A model generated the notes under the pieces. That model was not told the DNA's origin. It saw nothing but the letters and a program-made list of their open reading frames with translations, and did no database searches. 64,000 bases of DNA from Hydractinia symbiolongicarpus (Eukaryota > Cnidaria > Hydrozoa > Anthoathecata > Hydractiniidae), in NCBI RefSeq assembly GCF_029227915.1, contig NC_079885.1, positions 30,941,001 to 31,005,000 of the forward strand, written 5' to 3'. Positions within the stretch are counted from its first letter, which is position 1, and each line of letters begins with the position of its first letter. The translations under genes and the position numbers were made by a program. This document shows positions 21,873-35,300 of this stretch, one piece after another.

Positions 21873-23699
21873 GGAGTAAACTCATTTCCCGAACGATTTT
21901 TTAAATTATTTTTTCACCAATAAGACGCATGAGACTTGTAGTTTTCAGAAATGTTTTCACTTTTGATGAGACGCTTAATGAAAGTGGTTTCATCGCCGGC
22001 AAACGAAAACCCGCGATTTCCTGTAAATCCCGGGCTTGGCCCGTATAGTCGAATGTATACAAAGAACGTACCCTGTGAGTAAACTCATTTCCAAAACGAT
22101 TTTTTAAATTACCTGTTCACCACTAAAACGCATGGGACTTGTAGTTTTCAAAAATGATTTCATTTTTGATGAGACGCTTAATGAAAGAAGTTTAATCGCC
22201 GGCAAACGAGAACCCCCGATTTCCCGTAAATCCCGGGCTTGGCCCGTATAGTCGAATGTATACAAAGAAAGTACCCTGTGAGTAAACTCATTTCCAAAAC
22301 GATTTTTTAAATTATCTTTTTACCACTAAAACGCATGAGACTTGTAGTTTTCAAAAATGTTTTCATTTTTGATGAGACGCTGAATAAAAGAAGTTTAATC
22401 GCCGGCAAACGAAAACCCGCCATTTCCCGTAAACCCCGGACTCGGCCCGTATAGTCAAAAGTATACAAAGAAAGTACCCAGGGAGTAAACTCATTTTCCG
22501 AACGATTTTTTTAATTATTTTTTCACCACTACAACGCATGAGACTTGTAGTTTTCAAAAAGGTTTTCATTTTTGATGAGACGCTTAATGAAAGTGGTTTC
22601 ATCGCCGGCAAACGAAAACCCGCGATTTCCTGTAAATCCCGGGCTTGGCCCGTATAGTCGAATGTATACAAAGAAAGTACCCTGTGAGTAAACTCATTTC
22701 CAAAACGATTTTTTAAATTACCTGTTCACCACTAAAACGCATGGGACTTGTAGTTTTCAAAAATGATTTCATTTTTGATGAGACGCTTAATGAAAGAAGT
22801 TTAATCGCCGGCAAACGAGAACCCCCGATTTCCCGTAAATCCCGGGCTTGGCCCGTATAGTCGAATGTATACAAAGAAAGTACCCTGTGAGTAAACTCAT
22901 TTCCAAAACGATTTTTTAAATTATCTTTTTACCACTAAAACGCATGAGACTTGTAGTTCTCAAAAATGTTTTCATTTTTGATGAGACGTGGTATAAAAGA
23001 AGTTTAATCGCCGGCAAACGAAAACCCGCGATTTCCCGTAAATCCCGGGCTTGGCCTGTATAGTCGAATGTATACAAAGAAAGTACCCTGTGTGTAAACT
23101 CATTTCCAAAACGATTTTTTAAATTATTTTTTCACCACTAAAACGCATGAGACTTGTAGTTTTCAGAAATGTTTTCATTTTTGATGAGACGCTTAATGAA
23201 AGTGGTTTAATCGCCGGCAAACGAAAACCCGCGATTTCCCGTAAATCCCGGGCTTGGCCCGTATAGTCGAATGTATGCAAAGAAAGTACCCAGGGAGTAA
23301 ACTCATTTCCCGAACGATTTTTTAAAATATTTTTTCACCACTAAAACGCATGAGACTTGTAGTTTTCAAAAATGTTTTCATTTTTGATGAGACGCTTAAT
23401 GAAAGTGGTTTAATCGCCGGCAAACGAAAATCCGCGATTTCCCGTAAATCCCGGGCTTGGCCTGTATAGTCGAATGTATACAAAGAAAGTACCCTGTGTG
23501 TAAACTCATTTCCAAAACGATTTTTTAAATTATCTTTTCACCACTAAAACGCATGAGACTTGTAGTTTTCAAAAATGTTTTCATTTTTGATGAGACGCTT
23601 AATGAAAGAGGTTTAATCGCCGGCAAACAAAATACCGCGATTTCCAGTAAACCCCGGACTCGGCCCGTATAGTCAAAAGTATACAAAGAAAGTACCCAG

Positions 23700-23726
23700 T
23701 CAAAAGTATACGAAGAAAGTACCCAG
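23700..23726 (-). repeat. 27-bp microduplication (third copy)
   Basis: Same microduplication as at 20601-20627. Its block shares extra private variants with the second copy. Confidence 0.9.
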
Positions 23727-26700
23727 GGAGTAAACTCATTTCCCGAACGATTTTTTAAATTATTTTTTCACCAATAAGACGCATGAGACTTGTAGTTTTC
23801 AGAAATGTTTTCACTTTTGATGAGACGCTTAATGAAAGTGGTTTCATCGCCGGCAAACGAAAACCCGCGATTTCCTGTAAATCCCGGGCTTGGCCCGTAT
23901 AGTCGAATGTATACAAAGAACGTACCCTGTGAGTAAACTCATTTCCAAAACGATTTTTTAAATTACCTGTTCACCACTAAAACGCATGGGACTTGTAGTT
24001 TTCAAAAATGATTTCATTTTTGATGAGACGCTTAATGAAAGAAGTTTAATCGCCGGCAAACGAGAACCCCCGATTTCCCGTAAATCCCGGGCTTGGCCCG
24101 TATAGTCGAATGTATACAAAGAAAGTACCCTGTGAGTAAACTCATTTCCAAAACGATTTTTTAAATTATCTTTTTACCACTAAAACGCATGAGACTTGTA
24201 GTTTTCAAAAATGTTTTCATTTTTGATGAGACGCTGAATAAAAGAAGTTTAATCGCCGGCAAACGAAAACCCGCCATTTCCCGTAAACCCCGGACTCGGC
24301 CCGTATAGTCAAAAGTATACAAAGAAAGTACCCAGGGAGTAAACTCATTTTCCGAACGATTTTTTTAATTATTTTTTCACCACTACAACGCATGAGACTT
24401 GTAGTTTTCAAAAAGGTTTTCATTTTTGATGAGGCGCTGAATAAAAGAAGTTTAATCACCCTCAAACGAAAATCCACGATTTCCCGTAAACCCCGGACTC
24501 GGCCCGTATAGTCCAAAGTATACAAAGAAAGTACCCAGGGAGTAAACTCATTTCCCGAACGATTTTTTAAATTATTTTTTCACCACTAAAACGCATGAGA
24601 CTTGTAGTTATCAAAAATGGTTTCATATTTGATGAGACGCCTAATGAAAGAAGTTTAATCGCCAGCAAACGAGAACCCCCGATTTCCCGTAAATCCCGGG
24701 CTTGGCCCGTATAGTTGAATGTATACAAAGAAAGTACCCTGTGAGTAAACTCATTTCCCGAACGATTTTTTAAATTATTTTTTCACCACTAAAACGCATG
24801 AGACTTGTAGTTTTCAGAAATGTTTTCATTTTTGATGAGACGCTTAATGAAAGTGGTTTAATCGCCCGCAAGCGAAAACCCGGGATTTCCCGTAAATCCC
24901 GGGCTTGGCCCGTATAGTCGAATGTATACAAAGAAAGTACCCAGGGAGTAAACTCATTTCCCGAAAGATTTTTTAATTTTTTTTTTTTCATCACTAAAAC
25001 GCATGAGACTTGTAGTTTTCAAATATGTTTTCATTTTTGATGAGACGCTGAATAAAACAAGTTTAATCGCCGCAAACGAAAACCCGCCATTTCCCGTAAA
25101 CCCCGGACTAGGCCCGTATAGTCAAAAGTATACAAAGAAAGTACCCAGGGAGTAAACTCATTTCCCGAACGATTTTTTAAATTACTTTTTCACCACTAAA
25201 ACGCATGAGACTTGTAGTTTTCAAAAATGTTTTCATTTTTGATGAGACGCTTAATGAAAGAGGTTTAATCGCCGGCAAATGAAAACCCGCGATTTCCCAT
25301 AAATCCCGGGCTTGGCCCGTATAGTCGAATGTATACAAAGAAAGTACCCAGGGAGTAACTCATTTCCCGAACGATTTTTTAAATTTTTTTTTCACCACTA
25401 AAACGCATGAGACTTGTAGTTTTCAGAAATGTTTTCATTTTTGATGAGACGCTTAATGAAAGTGGTTTAATCGCCGGCAAACGAAAACCCGCAATTTCCC
25501 GTAAATCACGGGCTTGGCCCGTATAGTCGAATGTATACAAAGAAAGTACCCTGTGAGTAAACTCATTTTCCGAACGATTTTTTAAATTATTTTTTCACCA
25601 ATAAAACGCATGAGACTTGTAGTTTTCAGAAATGTTTTCATTTTTGATGAGACGCTTAATGAAAGTGGTTTAATCGCCGGCAAACGAAAACCCGCGATTT
25701 CCCGTCAATACCGGGCTTGGCCCGTATAGTCGAATGTATACAAAGAAAGTATACTGTGAGTAAACTTATTTCCAGAACGATTTTTTAAATTATTTTTTCA
25801 CCACTACAACGCATGAGACTTGTAGTTTTCAAAAATGTTTTCGTTTTTGATGAGGCGCTGAATAAAAGAAGTATAATCAACCTCAAACGAAAATCCGCGA
25901 TTTCCCGTAAACCCCGGACTCGGCCCGTATAGTCCAAAATATACAAAGAAAGTACCCAGGGAGTAAACTCATTTCCCGAACGATTTTTTAAATTATTTTT
26001 TCACCACTAAAACGCATGAGACTTGTAGTTTTCAGAAATGTTTTCATTTTTGATGAGACGCTTAATGAAAGTGGTTTAATCGCCGGCAAACGAAAACCCG
26101 CCATTTCCCGTAAACCCCGGACTCGGCCCGTATAGTCAAAAGTATACAAAGAAAGTACCCAGGGAGTAAACTCATTTCCCGAACGATTTTTTAAATTATT
26201 TTTTCACCACTAAAACGCATGAGACTTGTAGTTTTCAAAAATGTTTTCAGTTTTGATGAGACGCTTAATGAAAGAGGTTTAATCGCCGGCAAATGAAAAC
26301 CCGCGATTTCCCGTAAATCCCGGGCTTAGCCCGTATAGTCGAATGTATACAAAGAAAGTACCCTGTGAGTAAACTCATTTCCCGAACGATTTTTTAAATT
26401 ATTTTTTCACCACTAAAACGCATGAGACTTGTAGTTTTCAGAAATGTTTTCATTTTTGATGAGACGCTTAATGAAAGTGGTTTAATCGCCGGCAAACGAA
26501 AACCCGCGATTTCCCGTAAATCCTGGGCTTGGCCCGTATAGTCGAATGTATACAAAGAAAGTACCCTGTGAGTAAACTCATTTTCCGAACGATTTTTTAA
26601 ATTATTTTTTCACCAATAAAACGCATGAGACTTGTAGTTTTCAAAAATGTTTTCATTTTTGATGAGGCGCTGAATAAAAGAAGTTTAATCGCCCTCAAAC

Positions 26701-28379
26701 GAAAATCCGCGATTTCCCGTAAACCCCGGACTCGGCCCGTATAGTCCAAAGTATACAAAAAAAGTACCCAGGGAGTAAACTCATTTCCCGAACGATTTTT
26801 TAAATTATTTTTTCACCATTAAAACGCATGAGACTTGTACTTTTCAAAAATGTTTTCATTTTTGATGAGACGCTTAATGAAAGAAGTTTAATCGCCGGCA
26901 AACGAGAACCCCCGATTTCCCGTAAATCCCGGGCTTAGCCCGTATAGTCGAATGTATACAAAGAAAGTACCCTGTGAGTAAACTCATTTCCCGAACGATT
27001 TTTTAAATTATTTTTTCACCACTAAAACGCATGAGACTTGTAGTTTTCAGAAATGTTTTCATTTTTGATGAGACGCTTAATGAAAGTGGTTTAATCGCCG
27101 GCAAACGAAAACCCGCGATTTCCCGTAAATCCCGGGCTTGGCCCGTATAGTCGAATGTATACTAAGAAAGTACCCTGTGAGTAAACTCATTTTCCGAACG
27201 ATTTTTTAAATTATTTTTTCACCAACAAAACGCATGAGACTTGTAGTTTTCAGAAATGTTTTCATTTTTGATGAGACGCTTAATGAAAGTGGTTTAATCG
27301 CCGGCAAACGAAAACCCGCGATTTCCCGTAAATCCCGGGCTTGGCCCGTATAGTCGAATGTATACAAAGAAAGTACCCTGTGAGTAAACTCATTTCCAAA
27401 ACGATTTTTTAAATTATCTTTTCACCACTAAAACGCATGAGACTTGTAGTTTTCAGAAATGTTTTCATTTTTGATGAGACGCTTAATGAAAGAAGTTTAA
27501 TCGCCGGCAAACGAGAACCCCCGATTTCCCGTAAATCCCGGGCTTGGCCCGTATAGTTGAATGTATACAAAGAAAGTACCCTGTGTGTAAACTCCTTTCC
27601 CGAACGATTTTTTAAATTATTTTTTCACCACTAAAACGCATGAGACTTGTAGTTTTCAGAAATGTTTTCATTTTTGATGAGACGCTTATTGAAAGTGGTT
27701 TAATCGCCGGCAAACGAAAACCCGCGATTTCCCGTAAATCCCGGGCTTGGCCCGTATAGTCGAATGTATACAAAGAAAGTACCCTGTGAGTAAACTCATT
27801 TCCAAAACGATTTTTTAAATTATCTTTTCACCACTAAAACGCATGAGACTTGTAGTTTTCAAATATGTTTTCATTTTTGATGAGACGCTGAATAAAAGAA
27901 GTTTAATCGCCGGCAAACGAAAACCCGCCATTTCCCGTAAACCCCGGACTCGGCCCGTATAGTCAAAAGTATACAAAGAAAGTACCCAGGGAGTAAACTC
28001 ATTTCCCGAACGATTTTTTAAATTATTTTTTCACCACTAAAACGCATGAGACTTGTAGTTTTCAAAAATGTTTTCATTTTTGATGAGACGCTTAATGAAA
28101 GAGGTTTAATCGCCGGCAAATGAAAACCCGCGATTTCCCATAAATCCCGGGCTTAGCCCGTATAGTCGAATGTATACAAAGAAAGTACCCTGTGAGTAAA
28201 CTCATTTCCCGAACGATTTTTTAAATTATTTTTTCACCACTAAAACGCATGAGACTTGTAGTTTTCAGAAATGTTTTCATTTTTGATGAGACACTTAATG
28301 AAAGTGGTTTAATCGCCGGCAAACGAAAACCCGCGATTTCCCGTAAATCCCGGGCTTTGCCCGTATAGTCGAATGTATA

Positions 28380-30560
28380 CAAAAAAAGTACCCTGTGAGT
28401 AAACTCATTTTCCGAACGATTTTTTAAATTAATTTTTCACCAATAAAACGCATGAGACTTGTAGTTTTCAGAAATGTTTTCATTTTTGATGAGACGCTTA
28501 ATGAAAGTGGTTTAATCGCCGGCAAACGAAAACCCCCGATTTCCCCTAAATCCCGGGCTTGGCCCGTATAGTCGAATGTATACAAAGTAAGTACCCTGTG
28601 AGTAAACTCATTTCCAAAACAAGTTTTTAAATAATCTTTTCACCACTAAAACGCATGAGACTTGTAGTTTTCAAAAATGTTTTCATTTTTGATGAGGCGC
28701 TGAATAAAAGAAGTTTAATCGCCCTCAAACAAAAATCCGCGATTTCCCGTAAACCCCGGACTCGGCCCGTATAGTCCAAAGTATACAAAGAAAGTACCCA
28801 GGGAGTAAACTCATTTCCCGAACGATTTTTTAAATTATATTTTCACCATTAAAACGCATGAGACTTGTAGTTTTCAAAAATGTTTTCATTTTTGATGAGA
28901 CGCTTAATGAAAGTGGTTTAATCGCCGGCAAACGAAAACCCGCGATTTCCCGTAAATCCCGGGCTTGGCCCGTATAGTCGAATGTATACAAAGAAAGTAC
29001 CCTGTGAGTAAACTCATTTTCCGAACGATTTTTTAAATTATTTTTTCACCAACAAAACGCATGAGACTTGTAGTTTTCAAAAATGTTTTCATTTTTGATG
29101 AGACGCTTAATGAAAGAAGTTTAATCGCCGGCAAACGAGAACCCCCGATTTCCCGTAAATCCCGGGCTTGGCCCGTATAGTTGAATGTATACAAAGAAAG
29201 TACCCTGTGTGTAAACTCATTTCCCGAACGATTTTTTAAATTATTTTTTCACCACTAAAACGCATGAGACTTGTAGTTTTCAGAAATGTTTTCATTTTTG
29301 ATGAGACGCTTAATGAAAGTGGTTTAATCCCCGGCAAACGAAAACCCGCGATTTCCCGTAAATCCCGGGCTTGGCCCGTATAGTCGAATGTATACAAAGA
29401 AAGTACCCTGTGAGTAAACTCATTTCCAAAACGATTTTTTAAATTATTTTTTCACCACTAAAACGCATGAGACTTGTAGTTTTCAAATATGTTTTCATTT
29501 TTGATGAGACGCTGAATAAAAGAAGTTTAATCGCCGGCAAACGAAAACCCGCCATTTCCCGTAAACCCCGGACTCGGCCCGTATAGTCAAAAGTATACAA
29601 AGAAAGTACCCAGGGAGTAAACTCATTTCCCGAACGATTTTTTAATATATTTTTTCACCACTAAAACGCATGAGACTTGTAGTTTTCAAAAATGTTTTCA
29701 TTTTTGATGAGACGCTTAATGAAAGAGGTTTAATCGCCGGCAAATGAAAACCCGCGATTTCCCGTAAATCCCGGGCTTGGCCCGTATAGTCGAATGTATA
29801 CAAAGAAAGTACCCTGTGAGTAAACTCATTTCCAAAACGATTTTTTAAATTATCTTTTCACCACTAAAACGCATGAGACTTGTAGTTTTCAAATATGTTT
29901 TCATTTTTGATGAGACGCTGAATAAAAGAAGTTTAATCGCCGGCAAACGAAAACCCGCCATTTCCCGTAAACCCCGGACTCGGCCCGTATAGTCAAAAGT
30001 ATACAAAGAAAGTACCCAGGGAGTAAACTCATTTCCCGAACGATTTTTTAATATATTTTTTCACCACTAAAACGCATGAGACTTGTAGTTTTCAAAAATG
30101 TTTTCATTTTTGATGAGACGCTTAATGAAAGAGGTTTAATCGCCGGCAAACGAAAACACGCGATTTCCCGTAAATCCCGGGCTTGGCCCGTATAGTCGAA
30201 TGTATACAAAAAAAGTACCCTGTGAGTAAACTCATTTTCCGAACGATTTTTTAAATTAATTTTTCACCAATAAAACGCATGAGACTTGTAGTTTTCAGAA
30301 ATGTTTTCATTTTTGATGAGACGCTTAATGAAAGTGGTTTAATCGCCGGCAAACGAAAACCCCCGATTTCCCGTAAATCCCGGGCTTGGCCCGTATAGTC
30401 GAATGTATACAAAGTAAGTACCCTGTGAGTAAACTCATTTCCAAAACGATTTTTTAAATTATCTTTTCACCACTAAAACGCATGAGACTTGTAGTTTTCA
30501 AAAATGTTTTCATTTTTGATGAGGCGCTGAATAAAAGAAGTTTAATCGCCCTCAAACAAA
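28380..30560 (-). repeat. Block duplication with ~1827-bp step
   Basis: The run ACAAAAAAAGTACCC, TTAAATTAATTTTTCACC, CCCCGATTTCCC, CAAAGTAAGTACCC and CTCAAACAAAAATCCGCG is found at about 28.38-28.74 kb and again at about 30.20-30.56 kb, nine monomers apart. The right arm carries this run once (37.09-37.46 kb), so the left arm gained a block or the right arm lost one. Confidence 0.8.
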
Positions 30561-30776
30561 AATCCGCGATTTCCCGTAAACCCTGGACTCGGCCCGTATA
30601 GTCCAAAGTATACAAAGAAAGTACCCAGGGAGTAAACTCATTTCCCGAACGATTTTTTAAATTATTTTTTCACCATTAAAACGCATGAGACTTGTAGTTT
30701 TTAAAAATGTTTTCATTTTTGATGAGACGTTTAATGAAAGTGGTTTAATCGCCGGCAAACGAAAACCCGCAATTTC

Positions 30777-30792
30777 AAAAAAAATTTAATTT
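30777..30792. other. Inversion junction J1 with 16-bp AT filler
   Basis: Minus-oriented satellite stops inside a monomer at CCCGCAATTTC (ending 30776). It is followed by AAAAAAAATTTAATTT and then plus-oriented satellite from AAAAATAATTTAAAAAATCG. The filler is not part of the normal monomer, although AAAAAAAATTTA resembles the A-rich segment of some plus-strand monomers. The exact reverse complement of this junction, filler included, is found at 36867-36882. Both junctions therefore derive from one event and were then copied in mirror image. Confidence 0.93.
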
Positions 30793-32319
30793 AAAAATAA
30801 TTTAAAAAATCGTTCGGAAATGAGTTTACTCCCTGGGTACTTTCTTTGTATACTTTTGACTATACGGGCCGAGTCCGGGGTTTACGGGAAATGGCGGGTT
30901 TTCGTTTGCCGGCGATTAAACTTCTTTTATTCAGCGTCTCATCAAAAATGAAAACATATTTGAAAACTACAAGTCTCATGCGTTTTAGTGGTGAAAAGAT
31001 AATTTAAAAAATCGTTTTGGAAATGAGTTTACTCACAGGGTACTTTCTTTGTATACATTCGACTATACGGGCCAAGCCCGGGATTTACGGGAAATCGCGG
31101 GTTTTCGTTTGCCGGCGATTAAACCACCTTCATTAAGCGTCTCATCAAAAATGAAAACATTTCTGAAAACTACAAGTCTCATGCGTTTTAGTGGTGAAAA
31201 AATAATTTAAAAAATCGTTCGGGAAATGAGTTTACACACAGGGTACTTTCTTTGTATACATTCAACTATACGGACCAAGCCCGGGATTTACGGGAAATCG
31301 GAGGTTCTCGTTTGCCGGCGATTAAACTTCTTTCATTAAGCGTCTCATCAAAAATGAAAACATTTTTGAAAACTACAAGTCTCATGCATTTTAGTGGTGA
31401 AAAGATAATTTAAAAAATCGTTTTGGAAATGAGTTTACTCACAGGGTACTTTCTTTGTATACATTCGACTATACGGGCCAAGCCCGGGATTTACGGGAAA
31501 TCGCGGGTTTTCGTTTGCCGGCGATTAAACCACTTTCATTAAGCGTCTCATCAAAAATGAAAACATTTCTGAAAACTACAAGTCTCATGCGTTTTGTTGG
31601 TGAAAAAATAATTTAAAAAATCGTTCGGAAAATGAGTTTACTCACAGGGTACTTTCTTTGTATACATTCGACTATACGGGCCAAGCCCGGGATTTACGGG
31701 AAATCGCGGGTTTTCGTTTGCCGGCGATTAAACCACTTTCATTAAGCGTCTCATCAAAAATGAAAACATTTCTGAAAACTACAAGTCTCATGCGTTTTAG
31801 TGGTGAAAAAATAATTTAAAAAATCGTTCGGGAAATGAGTTTACTCACAGGGTACTTTCTTTGTATACATTCGACTATACGGGCTAAGCCCGGGATTTAC
31901 GGGAAATCGCGGGTTCTCGTTTGCCGGCGATTAAACTTCTTTCATTAAGCGTCTCATCAAAAATGAAAACATTTTTGAAAACTACAAGTCTCATGCGTTT
32001 TATTGGTGAAAAAATAATTTAAAAAATCGTTCGGAAAATGAGTTTACTCACAGGGTACTTTCTTTGTATACATTCGACTATACGGGCCAAGCCCGGGATT
32101 TACGGGAAATCGCGGGTTTTCGTTTGCCGGCGATTAAACCACTTTCATTAAGCGTCTCATCAAAAATGAAAACATTTTTGAAAACTACAAGTCTCATGCG
32201 TTTTAGTGGTGAAAAAATAATTAAAAAAATCGTTCGGGAAATGAGTTTACTCACAGGGTACTTTCTTTGTATACATTCGACTATACGGGCTAAGCCCGGG
32301 ATTTACGGGAAATCGCGGG
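30793..32319 (+). repeat. Satellite segment in plus orientation between J1 and J2
   Basis: About 7.5 monomers in plus orientation. For roughly 1.2 kb it mirrors 36866 backward, with shared marks TTTGTTGGTG near 31592 against CACCAACAAAACG near 36057, and TTCAACTATACGG near 31261 against CCGTATAGTTGAATG near 36390. It then diverges near 32.0 kb, where the mirror region has a monomer from another variant class. Confidence 0.92.
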
Positions 32320-32336
32320 CTTGGCCCGTATAGTCG
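32279..32336. repeat. Inversion junction J2: short-spacer palindrome centre
   Basis: Plus-oriented satellite meets minus-oriented satellite with only a CGGG overlap (32316-32319). The arms CGACTATACGGGCTAAGCCCG (one base different in the other arm) lie on either side of about 18 nt centred near 32307. Complementarity continues outward through GTATAC, GGGTAC and the AATGAGTTTACTCAC segment with few mismatches, giving an inverted repeat of well over 100 bp per arm with a very small loop. Such a structure can form a cruciform or hairpin and is expected to be unstable in cloning and replication. Confidence 0.9.
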
Positions 32337-35300
32337 AATGTATACAAAGAAAGTACCCTGTGAGTAAACTCATTTTCCGAACGATTTTTTAAATTATTTT
32401 TTCACCAATAAAACGCATGAGACTTGTAGTTTTCAAATATGTTTTCATTTTTGATGAGACGCTGAATAAAAGAAGTTTAATCGCCGGCAAACGAAAACCC
32501 GCTATTTCCCGTAAACCCCGGACTAGGCCCGTATAGTCAAAAGTATACAAAGAAAGTACCCAGGGAGTAAACTCATTTCCCGAACGATTTTTTAAATTAC
32601 TTTTTCACCACTAAAACGCATGAGACTTGTAGTTTTCAAAAATGTTTTCATTTTTGATGAGACGCTTAATGAAAGAGGTTTAATCGCCGGCAAATGAAAA
32701 CCCGCGATTTCCCATAAATCCCGGGCTTGGCCCGTATAGTCGAATGTATACAAAGAAAGTACCCAGGGAGTAACTCATTTCCCGAACGATTTTTTAAATT
32801 TTTTTTTCACCACTAAAACGCATGAGACTTGTAGTTTTCAGAAATGTTTTCATTTTTGATGAGACGCTTAATGAAAGTGGTTTAATCGCCGGCAAACGAA
32901 AACCCGCAATTTCCCGTAAATCACGGGCTTGGCCCGTATAGTCGAATGTATACAAAGAAAGTACCCTGTGAGTAAACTCATTTTCCGAACGATTTTTTAA
33001 ATTATTTTTTCACCAATAAAACGCATGAGACTTGTAGTTTTCAGAAATGTTTTCATTTTTGATGAGACGCTTAATGAAAGTGGTTTAATCGCCGGCAAAC
33101 GAAAACCCGCGATTTCCCGTCAATCCCGGGCTTGGCCCGTATAGTCGAATGTATACAAAGAAAGTATACTGTGAGTAAACTTATTTCCAGAACGATTTTT
33201 TAAATTATTTTTTCACCACTACAACGCATGAGACTTGTAGTTTTCAAAAATGTTTTCGTTTTTGATGAGGCACTGAATAAAAGAAGTTTAATCGCCCTCA
33301 AACGAAAATCCGCGATTTCCCGTAAACCCCGGACTCGGCCCGTATAGTCCAAAATATACAAAGAAAGTACCCAGGGAGTAAACTCATTTCCCGAACGATT
33401 TTTTAAATTATTTTTTCACCACTAAAACGCATGAGACTTGTAGTTTTCAGAAATGTTTTCATTTTTGATGAGACGCTTAATGAAAGTGGTTTAATCGCCG
33501 GCAAACGAAAACCCGCAATTTCCCGTAAATCCCGGGCTTGGCCCGTATAGTCGAATGTATACAAAGAAAGTACCCTGTGAGTAAACTCATTTCCAAAACG
33601 ATTTTTTAAATTATCTTTTCACCACTAAAACGCATGAGACTTGTAGTTTTCAAATATGTTTTCATTTTTGATGAGACGCTGAATAAAAGAAGTTTAATCG
33701 CCGGCAAACGAAAACCCGCCATTTCCCGTAAACCCCGGACTCGGCCCGTATAGTCAAAAGTATACAAAGAAAGTACCCAGGGAGTAAACTCATTTCCCGA
33801 ACGATTTTTTAAATTATTTTTTCACCACTAAAACGCATGAGACTTGTAGTTTTCAAAAATGTTTTCAGTTTTGATGAGACGCTTAATGAAAGAGGTTTAA
33901 TCGGCGGCAAATGAAAACCCGCGATTTCCCGTAAATCCCGGGCTTAGCCCGTATAGTCGAATGTATACAAAGAAAGTACCCTGTGAGTAAACTCATTTCC
34001 CGAACGATTTTTTAAATTATTTTTTCACCACTAAAACGCATGAGACTTGTAGTTTTCAGAAATGTTTTCATTTTTGATGAGACGCTTAATGAAAGTGGTT
34101 TAATCACCGGCAAACGAAAACCCGCGATTTCCCGTAAATCCCGGGCTTGGCCCGTATAGTCGAATGTATACAAAGAAAGTACCCTGTGAGTAAACTCATT
34201 TTCCGAACGATTTTTTAAATTATTTTTTCACCAATAAAACGCATGAGACTTGTAGTTTTCAAAAATGTTTTCATTTTTGATGAGGCGCTGAATAAAAGAA
34301 GTTTAATCGCCCTCAAACGAAAATCCGCGATTTCCCGTAAACCCCGGACTCGGCCCGTATAGTCCAAAGTATACAAAAAAAGTACCCAGGGAGTAAACTC
34401 ATTTCCCGAACGATTTTTTAAATTATTTTTTCACCATTAAAACGCATGAGACTTGTAGTTTTCAAAAATATTTTCATTTTTGATGAGACGCTTAATGAAA
34501 GAAGTTTAATCGCCGGCAAACGAGAACCCCCGATTTCCCGTAAATCCCGGGCTTAGCCCGTATAGTCGAATGTATACAAAGAAAGTACCCTGTGAGTAAA
34601 CTCATTTCCCGAACGATTTTTTAAATTATTTTTTCACCACTAAAACGCATGAGACTTGTAGTTTTCAGAAATGTTTTCATTTTTGATGAGACGCTTAATG
34701 AAAGTGGTTTAATCGCCGGCAAACGAAAACCCGCGATTTCCCGTAAATCCCGGGCTTGGCCCGTATAGTCGAATGTATACAAAGAAAGTACCCTGTGAGT
34801 AAACTCATTTTCCGAACGATTTTTTAAATTATTTTTTCACCAACAAAACGCATGAGACTTGTAGTTTTCAGAAATGTTTTCATTTTTGATGAGACGCTTA
34901 ATGAAAGTGGTTTAATCGCCGGCAAACAAAAACCCGCGATTTCCCGTAAATCCCGGGCTTGGCCTGTATAGTCGAATGTATACAAAGAAAGTACCCTGTG
35001 AGTAAACTCATTTCCAAAACGATTTTTTAAATTATCTTTTCACCACTAAAACGCATGAGACTTGTAGTTTTCAAAAATGTTTTCATTTTTGATGAGACGC
35101 TTAATGAAAGAAGTTTAATCGCCGGCAAACGAGAACCCCCGATTTCCCGTAAATCCCGGGCTTGGCCCGTATAGTTGAATGTATACAAAGAAAGTACCCT
35201 GTGTGTAAACTCATTTCCCGAACGATTTTTTAAATTATTTTTTCACCACTAAAACGCATGAGACTTGTAGTTTTCAGAAATGTTTTCATTTTTGATGAGA

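Larger units (their letters stand above)
19850..24210 (-). repeat. Higher-order block present three times (steps about 1245 and 1854 bp)
   Basis: A block with GACG(C/T)(T/G)GTATAAAAG, GTATGCAAAG, a 27-bp microduplication and CATGGGACTTG monomers occurs three times. The microduplications lie at 20601, 21846 and 23700, so the steps are 1245 and 1854 bp. The last two copies share private changes not in the first, such as TTTTCACTTTTGATG and AAAGAACGTACCC, so the 1854-bp step is the younger event. Confidence 0.85.
10982..30776 (-). repeat. Satellite array 2, left arm of the giant palindrome
   Basis: About 97 head-to-tail ~203-bp monomers in minus orientation, with no non-satellite insertion seen. 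Variant classes change along it: monomers with ATATTATTTTTTTACC and GGGACCCTG near 11.3-15.1 kb, CACTATTCC-tagged and CATAAGACTTGTA monomers at 15.6-19.7 kb, CATGGGACTTG and GTATGCAAAG monomers at 17.3-24 kb, and mostly CAGAAATG and CAAATATG monomers at 24.8-30.7 kb. The same classes appear in reverse order in 36883-64000. The array ends by breaking inside a monomer after CCCGCAATTTC at junction J1. Confidence 0.97.

Noticed and set aside
10982-30776. CRISPR array
   Set aside because: There is no alternation of constant repeat and unique spacer. The whole ~203-bp unit repeats, and the variable sites are shared substitutions between monomers. The flanks look eukaryotic and no cas-like gene is present.
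32064-32333. Fusion protein across junction J2
   Set aside because: The C-terminal end arises only because the frame reads from plus satellite into minus satellite at the inversion point.
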